The notes beneath the pieces were generated by a model. The model ran no database searches, was not told the origin of the DNA, and saw only the letters and a list, made by a program, of their open reading frames with translations. Made by a program: the position numbers and the translations under genes. Shown here piece after piece: positions 1-7,525 of a stretch of 12,666 bases of DNA. Source of the stretch: Candidatus Omnitrophota bacterium (GTDB lineage: Bacteria; Hinthialibacterota; Hinthialibacteria; JAKQFZ01); contig JAKQFZ010000136.1 in the NCBI GenBank assembly GCA_029558215.1, positions 1-12,666 of the forward strand, in the 5' to 3' direction. Every line of letters starts with the position of its first letter. Position 1 is the first letter of the stretch.

Positions 1-481
1 AGGTTGCCGGACCGTAGAGTCTTGTCCCCGGTGCGACCCAGTTCCTGAAGCAGACACCCACTGTGAAGTAGTTGTCCGAGTCAGTGTCGGCGTACACCCA
101 GTATCCTGAATCCCGTGCATCTGCCCAGCCAGTTCCCTTCACCCGACAGCCCACACCGATCCGAGCCCAGGTTGTCCCTGAGTCGTTGGATGGAATGTAC
201 TGCCAGGCCTCAACCATGACCTGAGCCGACTGTGTTCCCTCATCGGCATGCGGGAACACGAGCTGATAGCCAGAGCCATCATCAACCGCCAGGCAATCCC
301 GACCGTTGAACCCGGTCATGATGTGGGTGCCAGAACCCGCTGCACTGTAAGTGCCACCATAAAAGTCCCAAGTATGATCCGGGCCTCCCGCGTTGAAATT
401 ATCCTCCAAAGGAAGAGTCATGGCTCCGTAGGAAACTGACACGCACAGAGTCAATGCAATTACAAGTAAGAGTTTTTTCAT
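1..481 (-). CDS. Secreted protein of unknown function, partial (3' end beyond the left edge)
   Basis: Reading the minus strand from ATG at 481 gives an uninterrupted frame of 160 codons to the window edge, so the gene is cut off. The N-terminus is a classic signal peptide: Met-Lys-Lys, a hydrophobic core (LLLVIALTLCVSVS) and a likely cleavage site near SYG-A. The mature part opens with LPLEDNFN and is rich in Gly, Asp, Tyr and Trp, with alternating beta-type stretches (ARIGVGCRVKG, GYWVYADTDSDNYFTVGV). This resembles the start of LamG/concanavalin-like jelly-roll domains in secreted proteins, but I cannot assign a family. The start is well supported by GGAGGTG eight bases upstream, and a sigma70-like promoter lies at 537-566. 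It is divergent from the permease gene. Likely exported to periplasm or surface; a carbohydrate-binding role is inference. Confidence 0.8.
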   Translation of the reverse strand, partial: MKKLLLVIALTLCVSVSYGAMTLPLEDNFNAGGPDHTWDFYGGTYSAAGSGTHIMTGFNGRDCLAVDDGSGYQLVFPHADEGTQSAQVMVEAWQYIPSNDSGTTWARIGVGCRVKGTGWADARDSGYWVYADTDSDNYFTVGVCFRNWVAPGTRLYGPAT

Positions 482-782
482 ATCTCTCTCACCTCCCTCG
501 CTCACAGAATAACATTACACCTCTACTAATCTTGGCAATCTACGCCTCTCAGTTGTGAAAAGTCAAACATTATGTTCAACGGCTCGGAACTGTCGAGCAT
601 AGTCACTGGTCTACGCGCCTCTTCGGTGTCTCTTTGAACCGCCGGAGCGTTTCTGATACTCTTCAATGTGCCGGGGCCCTGGACGTCCCGTCAGGAGAAC
701 ATCTGGCATGACACATCTGCGTTCTGAGCGGCCAAGAAGAGATCAAACGGATAGCGTCTCAAAGGGAAAGGGGCGATCCAGC
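482..782. other. Divergent intergenic region between secreted protein and permease
   Basis: About 300 bases with no gene I can support. The left part holds the leader and putative promoter of the minus-strand secreted protein. An in-frame extension of the permease reaches back to ATG codons at 708 and 666, but it encodes a hydrophilic, Arg-rich stretch unlike a membrane-protein start. I see no convincing plus-strand promoter or terminator. The element TCTACGC-CTCT appears near 539 and again, with two extra bases, near 611; this may be chance. Confidence 0.4.
537..566 (-). promoter_or_regulatory. Putative sigma70-type promoter for the secreted protein
   Basis: On the minus strand, TTGACT (566-561) and TAGATT (542-537) are separated by 18 bases. 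The -10 box ends 55 bases upstream of the ATG at 481, leaving a leader of about 50 nt that contains the strong GGAGGTG site. The match is by eye only, but the -35 box is close to consensus and the position is sensible. Confidence 0.45.
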
Positions 783-1271
783 ATGTTTGTGCCAACACTG
801 ATTATGGCAGGTATTGCTCTGGTATTGGTTGGTATCGGGTATCACCGTGGACAGGGGCAACATATCGTCGGCATGAAGTGCGGATTGAGACTGACGGTGG
901 AAGTGCTCCCACTGCTCCTTTTCGCCTTCATCGTTGCAGGGATGATCCAAACGCTTGTCTCAAGGGAGGCCCTTGCCAGATGGGTTGGTGGACAGTCGGG
1001 GTTGAGCGGAATTCTGATTGGGACTGTGGCGGGTGGTCTCTGCCCCGGAGGCCCGTACGTCAGCCTTCCAATTGTCGCAAGCCTTCTGAAAGTCGGTGCC
1101 AGCACAGGCGTCATGGTTGCTTTCCTCACCAGTTGGTCGCTCTGGGCGGTCTCCAGGATTCCAATGGAAGTCGGCATTCTGGGCTGGAAATTCACTTTGG
1201 TTCGCCTGGCAAGCACATTCTTCTTTCCCCCCATTGCAGGACTTATTGCACAGAAAATGACGCAGGGATGA
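783..1271 (+). CDS. Half-length permease, ArsP/YraQ (DUF318)-like
   Basis: The 162-residue product is almost entirely membrane-embedded, with about five hydrophobic segments at residues 3-20, 37-58, 73-101, 107-126 and 137-157. The third carries a Gly/Pro-rich break (GGLCPGGPY, about 84-92), resembling the conserved core of the ArsP/YraQ permease family. Full-length members are about 300 residues with two such repeats, so this is a single-repeat form. Some bacteria encode two halves as neighbouring genes, but no second half is in this window. Start 783 is chosen because the first membrane helix begins at once and AAAGGGG lies nine bases upstream. ATG 708, with AGGAG ten bases upstream, is the alternative and would add 25 charged residues. 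The family exports organoarsenicals or is of unknown function; the substrate here is unknown. Confidence 0.7.
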   Translation: MFVPTLIMAGIALVLVGIGYHRGQGQHIVGMKCGLRLTVEVLPLLLFAFIVAGMIQTLVSREALARWVGGQSGLSGILIGTVAGGLCPGGPYVSLPIVASLLKVGASTGVMVAFLTSWSLWAVSRIPMEVGILGWKFTLVRLASTFFFPPIAGLIAQKMTQG

Positions 1272-1288
1272 ACCCTTGAGAGAACGGC

Positions 1289-1317
1289 TTTCCAGTAGTC
1301 CCTCACTTTGCTACATT
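1289..1317 (+). promoter_or_regulatory. Possible promoter just upstream of mutS2
   Basis: TTTCCA (1289-1294) and TACATT (1312-1317) are spaced by 17 bases, each matching four of six consensus positions. A start seven bases after the -10 box would lie near 1324, leaving a leader of about eight bases to ATG 1332. This fits the lack of a Shine-Dalgarno site in front of mutS2. It is a weak match and could be chance. Confidence 0.25.
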
Positions 1318-1331
1318 AGACCCGATTGAAC

Positions 1332-3776
1332 ATGGATACACATACTCTGGCTGTTTTGGAATTCGACAAGATCAGGCGCTTGATTCGCAAGTGTCTCGCC
1401 ACTCCCATCGGGGCACAACGCGTGGATGCTCTCGAACCGATTGCCGATCCCAGTGAACTCGACCGCCGCCGCACTCGGTTGCGTGAGATGCGTCATCTTC
1501 TGGAAGGATCGTCCGGTCTGCCTCTGGACGGAGCACGAGACATTCGGAAATCTCTGGAAACTGCCCGGATTGAGGGCTCCATCCTGGAGCCGGGTGCCTT
1601 GCTCGACATCCTCACAACAAGCACGGCTTCGGGTAAAGTCAGGCGTTCGATTGTGGCAAGTGACAGGAGAATCCCAGAACTGCGTGAGATGGTCTCCGTT
1701 CTGGAGCCTGACCCGCCTTTGCAAAACGCAATTTCGGAATCCATCGCGGCAGACGAAACCATAAAGGATTCCGCGTCCAAGTCGCTCGCGAAAATCCGGA
1801 AGGAACTCTCGGCACTGCGTGCAACGATCACGGAGCGAGTACAGCAGATATTGAAACGTCGCAGTGTTCAGGAGATTCTCCAGGAAAACTTCTACACCCA
1901 ATGCGAGGGACGCTATGTCGTTCCGATCCAGGCTCAATTCAAAGGCCGATTTCGCGGCATTGTTCATGATCGCTCCGATACCGGTGCGACGGTCTTTGTC
2001 GAGCCTGCGGAGATTGTGCCTCTGGGAAACAAACTGCGTGAACTGGAAGTCGAAGAGCGACGGGAATGCAACCGAATTCTTCGGTCGCTGACTTCAAAGG
2101 TAAGGCACTCCTATTCTCAACTCAGCATCAATCAGGAGATTCTGGCAGATCTGGACTTTCTTCAGGCTGTCAGCCGATACTCAGAAACCTATCACATGGT
2201 TCAGCCCGACCTTGCAGCTTCAGGTTCGTTGCGGCTTCATGGAGCTCGGCATCCCTTGCTTCTTGCTCAAATGCCCTTTGAGAAAGTTGCCCCGCTCGAT
2301 ATGGATTTGGCTCCCGAGAAATCTGGTTCGGCCAAAACAGTAGTGGTAGTCACAGGCCCCAACACCGGTGGCAAGACTGTCGTCATCAAGACCGCCGGAC
2401 TTCTGGTTTTGATGGCGCTGGCGGGACTCGACGTCCCAGCCGAACATGGAACGGTCATCCCTCTGTTTCGAAACGTCCATGCGGATATCGGCGATGAGCA
2501 GAGTCTCGAACAAAGCCTCTCGACATTCTCTTCCCACATGAGTCAGATCATCCGGATACTCGATCAAGCTGATGCAGGCTCGCTTGTACTGCTGGATGAA
2601 CTGGGCGCCGGCACCGATCCCATCGAGGGAGGAGCGCTTGGCATCGCTATTCTTGATGAACTGCGAGTACGAAAGGCGACAACGCTGGTGACGACCCACC
2701 TGGACGATCTCAAGGTCTATGCCCATCTGACGGAAGGCGTCATCAACGCCGCAATGCAGTTCGATCTCGAGACTCTTCAGCCCACTTACCGGTTGACCCT
2801 CGGCATCGCGGGAGAAAGCAATGCCCTGCGGATCGCCTCAAGGCTCGGAATGCCTGCTGCGCTCACCGATCGGGCAGAGGCCGAGTTGGCAGGGCGGGAA
2901 ACCGAAGAGGCTGGTGCCTTGTACCGACGCCTGGTCTCAGAAGTTCAGTCCGCCCATCAGGATCGCCAGAAAGCCTCTCAGGAGCGCAACCAAGTTACCC
3001 GACTGGCGGAAGAACACCGAAAGATGGTGCAGAAACTGGAGAAGGAACGACACGACATCCTGCATCGCGCCCGCATTCAGGCACAAAGGATGGTCGAAGA
3101 CGCTCGTCGCAAGGTGAAGGATGCTGAGCGGGAGTTTGAGATTCAGAGACAACTCCTGGTACAACAGCAAGAGAAGAACCTTACCTTGGAACCTGTCCGG
3201 CAGGCGCTTGATCAGACTGAAGCGGAACTCGGCTTGGAACAGGAGGAACCTCTGCTTCAGGAACCTGAACCGGTTCCCATTGATCTGGAAGCCCTCAGGG
3301 CGGGTGACATGGTTCAGGTCGCAGGCTTCATGAAGCCTGGGAAGGTTCTCAAAATTGACCGAGAGCGCGGCGAGGTGTTGCTGACCCTCAGTTCCTGGGA
3401 GATGACGCTGCCACTGGCGCGTCTGGCAAAAATGGTTCGCGCGCTTTCCCCTTCCGAGAAAGAACAGGTGGAGCGGCAGCAGAAAAAGACTCCCCAAACC
3501 AGTTGGGCGTATGAAGTCAAAGAGAGCCCAGGCATGGAGATCCACCTCAGACAGATGCGCGTCCATGAAGGGCTTCGATTGCTGGATCGCTATCTTGAGG
3601 ATGCATTCATGGCTGGCTTGGATGAAGTTCGGGTCATCCATGGTATCGGCACAGGAGCGATGTTGCGTGCCGTTCATGAGGCACTTCGGGACAATCACCT
3701 TGTGAAGAAATTCCGACTGGGCGAACCCTCTGAAGGTGGGGGCGGGGCAACCATCGTTACTTTCAGAGAGCGCTGA
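1332..3776 (+). CDS. mutS2: MutS2 family ATPase with C-terminal Smr domain
   Basis: The 814-residue product is full length for MutS2, which acts on recombination intermediates and, in some bacteria, on collided ribosomes, rather than in classical mismatch repair. The N-terminus (LAVLEFDKIRRLI) is typical, and no MutS mismatch-recognition domain is present. The ATPase has Walker A GPNTGGKT at 342-349, a signature segment STFSSHMSQI near 397-406 and Walker B VLLDELGAGTDP near 419-430. A long charged coiled coil follows (about 515-640). The Smr nuclease-like domain covers about 733-814 with HGIGTG. The Smr motif usually written LDLRG reads IHLRQ here, so the Asp and Gly are replaced. TTG at 1326 is in frame two codons earlier, but ATG 1332 matches family N-termini better. 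No clear RBS precedes it. The permease ends 60 bp upstream; any link is unclear. Confidence 0.95.
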   Translation: MDTHTLAVLEFDKIRRLIRKCLATPIGAQRVDALEPIADPSELDRRRTRLREMRHLLEGSSGLPLDGARDIRKSLETARIEGSILEPGALLDILTTSTASGKVRRSIVASDRRIPELREMVSVLEPDPPLQNAISESIAADETIKDSASKSLAKIRKELSALRATITERVQQILKRRSVQEILQENFYTQCEGRYVVPIQAQFKGRFRGIVHDRSDTGATVFVEPAEIVPLGNKLRELEVEERRECNRILRSLTSKVRHSYSQLSINQEILADLDFLQAVSRYSETYHMVQPDLAASGSLRLHGARHPLLLAQMPFEKVAPLDMDLAPEKSGSAKTVVVVTGPNTGGKTVVIKTAGLLVLMALAGLDVPAEHGTVIPLFRNVHADIGDEQSLEQSLSTFSSHMSQIIRILDQADAGSLVLLDELGAGTDPIEGGALGIAILDELRVRKATTLVTTHLDDLKVYAHLTEGVINAAMQFDLETLQPTYRLTLGIAGESNALRIASRLGMPAALTDRAEAELAGRETEEAGALYRRLVSEVQSAHQDRQKASQERNQVTRLAEEHRKMVQKLEKERHDILHRARIQAQRMVEDARRKVKDAEREFEIQRQLLVQQQEKNLTLEPVRQALDQTEAELGLEQEEPLLQEPEPVPIDLEALRAGDMVQVAGFMKPGKVLKIDRERGEVLLTLSSWEMTLPLARLAKMVRALSPSEKEQVERQQKKTPQTSWAYEVKESPGMEIHLRQMRVHEGLRLLDRYLEDAFMAGLDEVRVIHGIGTGAMLRAVHEALRDNHLVKKFRLGEPSEGGGGATIVTFRER

Positions 3777-3803
3777 TACGTGTATCAAGAAAGAATGTGT
3801 CCG

Positions 3804-3841
3804 CGTTCAGTCAACGAATGGATGACCGTTTCAACTGAACG
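3804..3841. repeat. Inverted repeat / potential stem-loop between mutS2 and the cupin gene
   Basis: CGTTCAGT (3804-3811) is exactly complementary to ACTGAACG (3834-3841). Inside it AACG (3813-3816) can pair with CGTT (3827-3830), giving an extended stem with a small internal loop and a 10-base loop. It begins 28 bases after the mutS2 stop and ends 62 bases before the cupin start. No T-run follows on either strand, so it is not a standard intrinsic terminator. A processing site or a protein-binding operator is possible. Confidence 0.45.
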
Positions 3842-3903
3842 AGGCCGCCAAAACCGAATACAGACAGGAGCGGAGCTCCAAAATTCTCACGCTGGAGAAG
3901 ACG

Positions 3904-4287
3904 ATGACACAGAAGGTTCTTTCCGCATCGCAGACAGAATCGCAGCGAACGGTAACTGATTGGGGTTGCTTGCGATGGCTTGCTGACGGCAAGAAGGGCA
4001 ACGCTCAAGGACTCACATTGGGCAGAGTTTCGATCCTGCCTGGAAAGTCCAATCCGCGCCATGCACACTGCTGCTGCGACGAGATTCTCTATCTGCTCAA
4101 GGGAACACTGGCGCACACGGTCGGGGATGATACGGTGATCCTTCAAGCAGGTGATACATTGACAGTAGCGCCCGGTGTGTTTCACAACGCGACAGCGCTG
4201 GGTGATGAAGAGGCAGATATGATCGTGGCATATTCAAGCCCTGAAAGAGACTTTGTTTTGGAGTCTCCAAAGAAAGATCCAAAGTGA
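3904..4287 (+). CDS. Small single-domain cupin protein
   Basis: The 127-residue product is a single cupin beta-barrel. Motif 1 is complete: H53, H55, E60 and G67 in HAHCCCDEILYLLKG fit the HxH-x4-E-x6-G pattern that holds the metal ion. Motif 2 (GDTLTVAPGVFHN, about 83-95) supplies H94 as the fourth ligand. Three consecutive Cys (56-58) lie inside the metal-binding loop, which is unusual. Such small cupins include sugar isomerases, dioxygenases and simple ligand-binding proteins, and the substrate cannot be told from sequence. No export signal is seen, so it is likely cytoplasmic. The start has GGAG six bases upstream. The NUDIX gene begins 61 bp downstream on the same strand, so the two may be co-transcribed. 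Confidence 0.88.
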   Translation: MTQKVLSASQTESQRTVTDWGCLRWLADGKKGNAQGLTLGRVSILPGKSNPRHAHCCCDEILYLLKGTLAHTVGDDTVILQAGDTLTVAPGVFHNATALGDEEADMIVAYSSPERDFVLESPKKDPK

Positions 4288-4348
4288 TGTGGGATGCTTG
4301 ACAACAACGGCTCTTGATGCCGGCAGCCAACAGGGAGGTCTGTGTACG

Positions 4349-4882
4349 ATGAGCGCCAAGAAACAGCATGATGAATGGATTGAGGTCGTTGACAAGCAGG
4401 GCACCGTCTATGACACCGCCCGACGCGAAGAAGTTCACAGGAATCCCTCCCTGCTCCACAGGGCTGTGCACATTCTTGTGGTGAACGGCAACGGAGACAT
4501 CTTTCTTCAGAAACGCTCTGCAACCAAGGACATCCAACCTGGGAAATGGGACACGTCCGTCGGTGGACATCTTAATGTCGGAGAAAGCTACGAACGCGCC
4601 GCCAAACGGGAAGCAGACGAAGAACTCGGCATTCACGGACTGAGTCTGGAGAAACTCTACGACTACCCTTGGCGTTCGGACAGGGAATCAGAACTCGTTC
4701 GCACCTTCTTGTGCCGATACGACGGCCCCTTCTCAATGGACGTGGAAGAACTTGAAACAGGCAGATTCTGGACGCTTGAGGAAATTCAGGCAAATCTGGG
4801 AACGGGTGTCTTTACACCGAATTTCGAAGAAGAGTTCTCACGCTATCTTCGATGGCAGTCCGAAAAGCGGACGACCCGCTGA
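4349..4882 (+). CDS. NUDIX hydrolase, YfcD/isopentenyl-diphosphate-isomerase-like
   Basis: The 177-residue product carries a full Nudix box at residues 73-95: G73, E79, R87-E88, E91-E92 and G94, which coordinates the divalent metal for cleaving nucleoside diphosphates linked to other groups. The N-terminal EWIEVVDKQG, the EVHRNPSLLHRAVHILV stretch and LQKRS...GKWDTSVGGH are typical of the YfcD-like group related to type I isopentenyl diphosphate isomerase. IDI activity is possible but not shown; hydrolase is the safer call. The start at 4349 is supported by AGGGAGGT nine bases upstream. The reading frame stays open back into the cupin gene, but that extension (for example LTTTALDAGSQQGG) is not family-like. 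A short GC hairpin overlaps the stop codon. Likely cytoplasmic; possibly co-transcribed with the cupin. Confidence 0.92.
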   Translation: MSAKKQHDEWIEVVDKQGTVYDTARREEVHRNPSLLHRAVHILVVNGNGDIFLQKRSATKDIQPGKWDTSVGGHLNVGESYERAAKREADEELGIHGLSLEKLYDYPWRSDRESELVRTFLCRYDGPFSMDVEELETGRFWTLEEIQANLGTGVFTPNFEEEFSRYLRWQSEKRTTR

Positions 4883-4977
4883 AAGTTTGCGCCTGTGGAT
4901 TTGCCAACTGACAGCTACGTGAATGCACATTGCCCACCAGTGCTCGATAGGCACATCGGAAACGAAGCCACGCGAGC

Positions 4978-5006
4978 TTGTCCTGACTGGCAAGATGTAC
5001 TATTGT
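4978..5006 (+). promoter_or_regulatory. Possible promoter of the GH20-like/UroD operon
   Basis: TTGTCC (4978-4983) and TATTGT (5001-5006) are separated by 17 bases, four of six matches each. Transcription would begin near 5013 and give a leader of about 40 nt before ATG 5054. This would place the upstream ATG at 5009 outside the transcript. It is an eye match of modest quality. Confidence 0.3.
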
Positions 5007-5053
5007 GAATGGTAGACGATTGGGATCCTTTGTCTGTAGATGAGGTTTGTTCA

Positions 5054-7504
5054 ATGACCATCAGTGGTTCTCTCGCGCAGTCTCTTGCCTGTGCTGTGCT
5101 GTGTTCTCTGTATCTGATGATTTACCCTGTTTGTGCTAGGGCGCAGGAGTCTTCTTCGGAATGGACAGAGCGACTGCTGCCACTTCCAAAGAAGATCAGC
5201 ATCAATGGAAGTGCCACAGTTCCAGCAGGGCGCATGCTTGTCACAATGCCAGAAGGTCAGAGCCCTGTTCTGCAAACAGCGAAAGGGATTCTGAAACCCT
5301 TCAACACGGGCAGCAACGGCTTTGAGATCAGAATGGTTCTGACATCCGATTCAGATCCATCCTGCCCGCGCTCCGTGCTGGAGTCACTGGCACGAGTTCC
5401 GAACTCGGATCAGGCCTATGCCATTGAACCCCAAGAGCACGACGGCCGTTTTGACGGGCTTCTGCTTGTCGCGAATACACCTGTCGGACTCCTCTATGCT
5501 GCCCGAACTCTGAGCCAGATGCTTCCCACAGAGGATCAGATCGGTGAGTCGGTAGTGTTTCCAGGTGCATCCGTTCTGGACTGGCCTGATCTGGCTGAGC
5601 GCGGGCAGTGGGGTGGCAACTGCACATCCGATCTCCCGTGGCTTTCCGAACGAAAAATGAATGTCGTGGAGGTGCATGCAAATCTCGGTTTTGATGAACA
5701 ACATCATCCAACGGCGTCTCTCGATCAGAAGACACTCGACACGGCCAAACGACTGGGAATCAAAGTCGTACCGATCATCATGCATCTGGAGCAGCTCGCC
5801 CCGACCCAGATGTTCCAATTCTTCCCAGAACTGGCTGCAACCCCGGATCCCCATACATCGCTCCCAACGGACTTCAAACCCGCTGTCTGTTTCTCACAGC
5901 CCAAGGCCACAGAAATCCTCTCTCAATGGATGAAACAGATTCTTTCGACTGGCGAAGTCACGGAAATCATGGTCTGGCTTTCTGAAGACGCAGCGCCCTG
6001 CTTCTGCACAAGTTGCGCTGGCAAAGAACCTTACGTCCGAGAAGTGGAGTGCATCCAGAACGCATTCAGCCAAGCCCGAATGACAAGATCAGACGGGGCA
6101 CTTCGACTGCTGACGTCTCAAGGCAGCTATCCTGTCAATGACCGGATTATTGAAGTGCTGAATACGGACACCAAACTCAGTTTCTATGACGGTTCGAAGA
6201 CCTATGACAGTTCCCACAAGCCCATGATCATTCCCTTGTTGGAGCAGTTCTCGGCATCCGGTCGCTGGTTGGGAGTGTACCCACAACTGACAAACTCCTC
6301 GCGTTCCGTCTTTCCGTTCACGGGTCCCCAGTTCATCCATACCCGAATGAAGGAGTTTGCCGACAAGAAACTTCATTGCCTCATCGGTTACGCAACCCCG
6401 TCGAATCGGTTCTACGAATTCAACGTGACCGCGGCAGCTGAATGGAGTTGGAACAGCAAGGGCAGAACGCCAACTGAATTCGCGGAAGTCTACGCTCGGC
6501 GAAAAGGCGTTTCCAACCCTGACCGTTTTGCGGAATGGGCTCAGATCGTCGGCACTGTCGGTTGGGATATTGCTGGAAGCCGGGTACTCCTCACTCTTCT
6601 TTACAATCCCACCATGCCCGTCATTCCGAAAGATGGAAAGAAGTCGGAAAACATCCTAGAGACGATTCCGGACATGGTTTTCGGACAGGGCCTGCTCGGA
6701 GAATTTCCAACGAAGGAGCACTTTGAAGAGGATATTGTTCTGGCTGAAAGAGCCCTGCATCTGGCTCGTATCGAAAAAAGTGCGGAGATGATCGAAGAGT
6801 CGTTGTCCGTCCTGAACACCCTTCGGTTTCTCCAAGGTCTGAAGCAGATGGCAGACGCCAAGACGCTTTCTGAAGAAGAAGCGCTCCAGGCTTTCGTGCA
6901 GGGAACCGCACAGGTTCGAGAGGCCGCACGGCAAGTCACAGGAGCACTCTACCGTTGGGGAGCAATTGTGAATCCAGGTGCCCTTCCTTCCCGGTACCGT
7001 GACACGGTCAACGTCTTCTCGAAAACAGCGGCTGCCGCCACAGCTTTGTCGTCCAGCCTTGGCATTGAAGATCCAAGTCCCGAATACAGCCCTCGGCTTA
7101 TTCAGGAATGGAAGTCTGAAGATTTTCGCAACAATCCTGAAGCAGTTCTATGGGCGGATATTTCAGACTTCGTGACAAGCGATGGGCAGTTTGACGTCAC
7201 CTTCCAATTCACCTCGGGGGCGGTGGGGCTGGAAATCCTTTCGGTGGCACTGTTGAAAGGAGCCTCACAGGAAGGCGCCACCGTCTTCGACGAGACACGT
7301 TCAACCTTTCACGTCGGAAAGAATGACTCCTGGACGGAATACTGGATGCAAGTTCCGAAAGATGTATTCCGCACGAAAACGTCCGAGGAACGCCTGTTCC
7401 TCAAATGTGAAGTCAGAGGCCCTGCTTTGGATTTGCCTTCCAACCGTCGCACCACGAAGGGGCAGATCCTGATTCGAAAATCCTGGCGCGACAGCACTCC
7501 TTGA
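5054..7504 (+). CDS. Secreted glycoside-hydrolase-like protein with GH20-type N-terminal domain
   Basis: The 816-residue product begins with a signal peptide (hydrophobic core LACAVLCSLYLMIY, likely cleavage after ARA at residue 30). Residues about 36-165 resemble the GH20b zincin-like domain, from LLPLPKKI to GLLYAARTLSQML. Residues about 170-475 look like a TIM barrel, with WLSED at 308-312 followed by CFCTSC at 316-321; this acidic-then-CxCxxC layout recalls DUF4838-type proteins. The HxGGDE catalytic motif of true GH20 hexosaminidases is absent, so hexosaminidase activity should not be assumed. A helical region and a beta-rich C-terminal domain (about 695-816, with DVTFQFTSGAVGLEIL) follow. 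ATG 5054 is chosen because GAGGT lies seven bases upstream and the signal peptide starts there; ATG 5009 would add 15 acidic residues. The UroD-family gene follows by 21 bp. Confidence 0.82.
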   Translation: MTISGSLAQSLACAVLCSLYLMIYPVCARAQESSSEWTERLLPLPKKISINGSATVPAGRMLVTMPEGQSPVLQTAKGILKPFNTGSNGFEIRMVLTSDSDPSCPRSVLESLARVPNSDQAYAIEPQEHDGRFDGLLLVANTPVGLLYAARTLSQMLPTEDQIGESVVFPGASVLDWPDLAERGQWGGNCTSDLPWLSERKMNVVEVHANLGFDEQHHPTASLDQKTLDTAKRLGIKVVPIIMHLEQLAPTQMFQFFPELAATPDPHTSLPTDFKPAVCFSQPKATEILSQWMKQILSTGEVTEIMVWLSEDAAPCFCTSCAGKEPYVREVECIQNAFSQARMTRSDGALRLLTSQGSYPVNDRIIEVLNTDTKLSFYDGSKTYDSSHKPMIIPLLEQFSASGRWLGVYPQLTNSSRSVFPFTGPQFIHTRMKEFADKKLHCLIGYATPSNRFYEFNVTAAAEWSWNSKGRTPTEFAEVYARRKGVSNPDRFAEWAQIVGTVGWDIAGSRVLLTLLYNPTMPVIPKDGKKSENILETIPDMVFGQGLLGEFPTKEHFEEDIVLAERALHLARIEKSAEMIEESLSVLNTLRFLQGLKQMADAKTLSEEEALQAFVQGTAQVREAARQVTGALYRWGAIVNPGALPSRYRDTVNVFSKTAAAATALSSSLGIEDPSPEYSPRLIQEWKSEDFRNNPEAVLWADISDFVTSDGQFDVTFQFTSGAVGLEILSVALLKGASQEGATVFDETRSTFHVGKNDSWTEYWMQVPKDVFRTKTSEERLFLKCEVRGPALDLPSNRRTTKGQILIRKSWRDSTP

Positions 7505-7525
7505 GAAGATGAGGCATTCGAAAAG

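Noticed and set aside
842..1306. Minus-strand open frame opposite the permease
   Set aside because: It is antisense to a clear membrane-protein frame and shows no recognisable protein features.
2220..2726. Long minus-strand open frame inside mutS2, and similar frames at 2937-3788 and 1311-1967
   Set aside because: They are antisense shadows of a strongly supported MutS2 frame, without RBS or family-like content.
3774..3787. TGATAC-GT-GTATCA at the mutS2 stop
   Set aside because: A two-base loop cannot form a hairpin, and the sequence is not an exact palindrome, so neither terminator nor operator is supported.
4866..4880. Hairpin AGCGG-ACGAC-CCGCT at the NUDIX stop codon, possible terminator
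   Set aside because: The stem is only 5 bp and is followed by GAAAGTTT, not a real T-tract.
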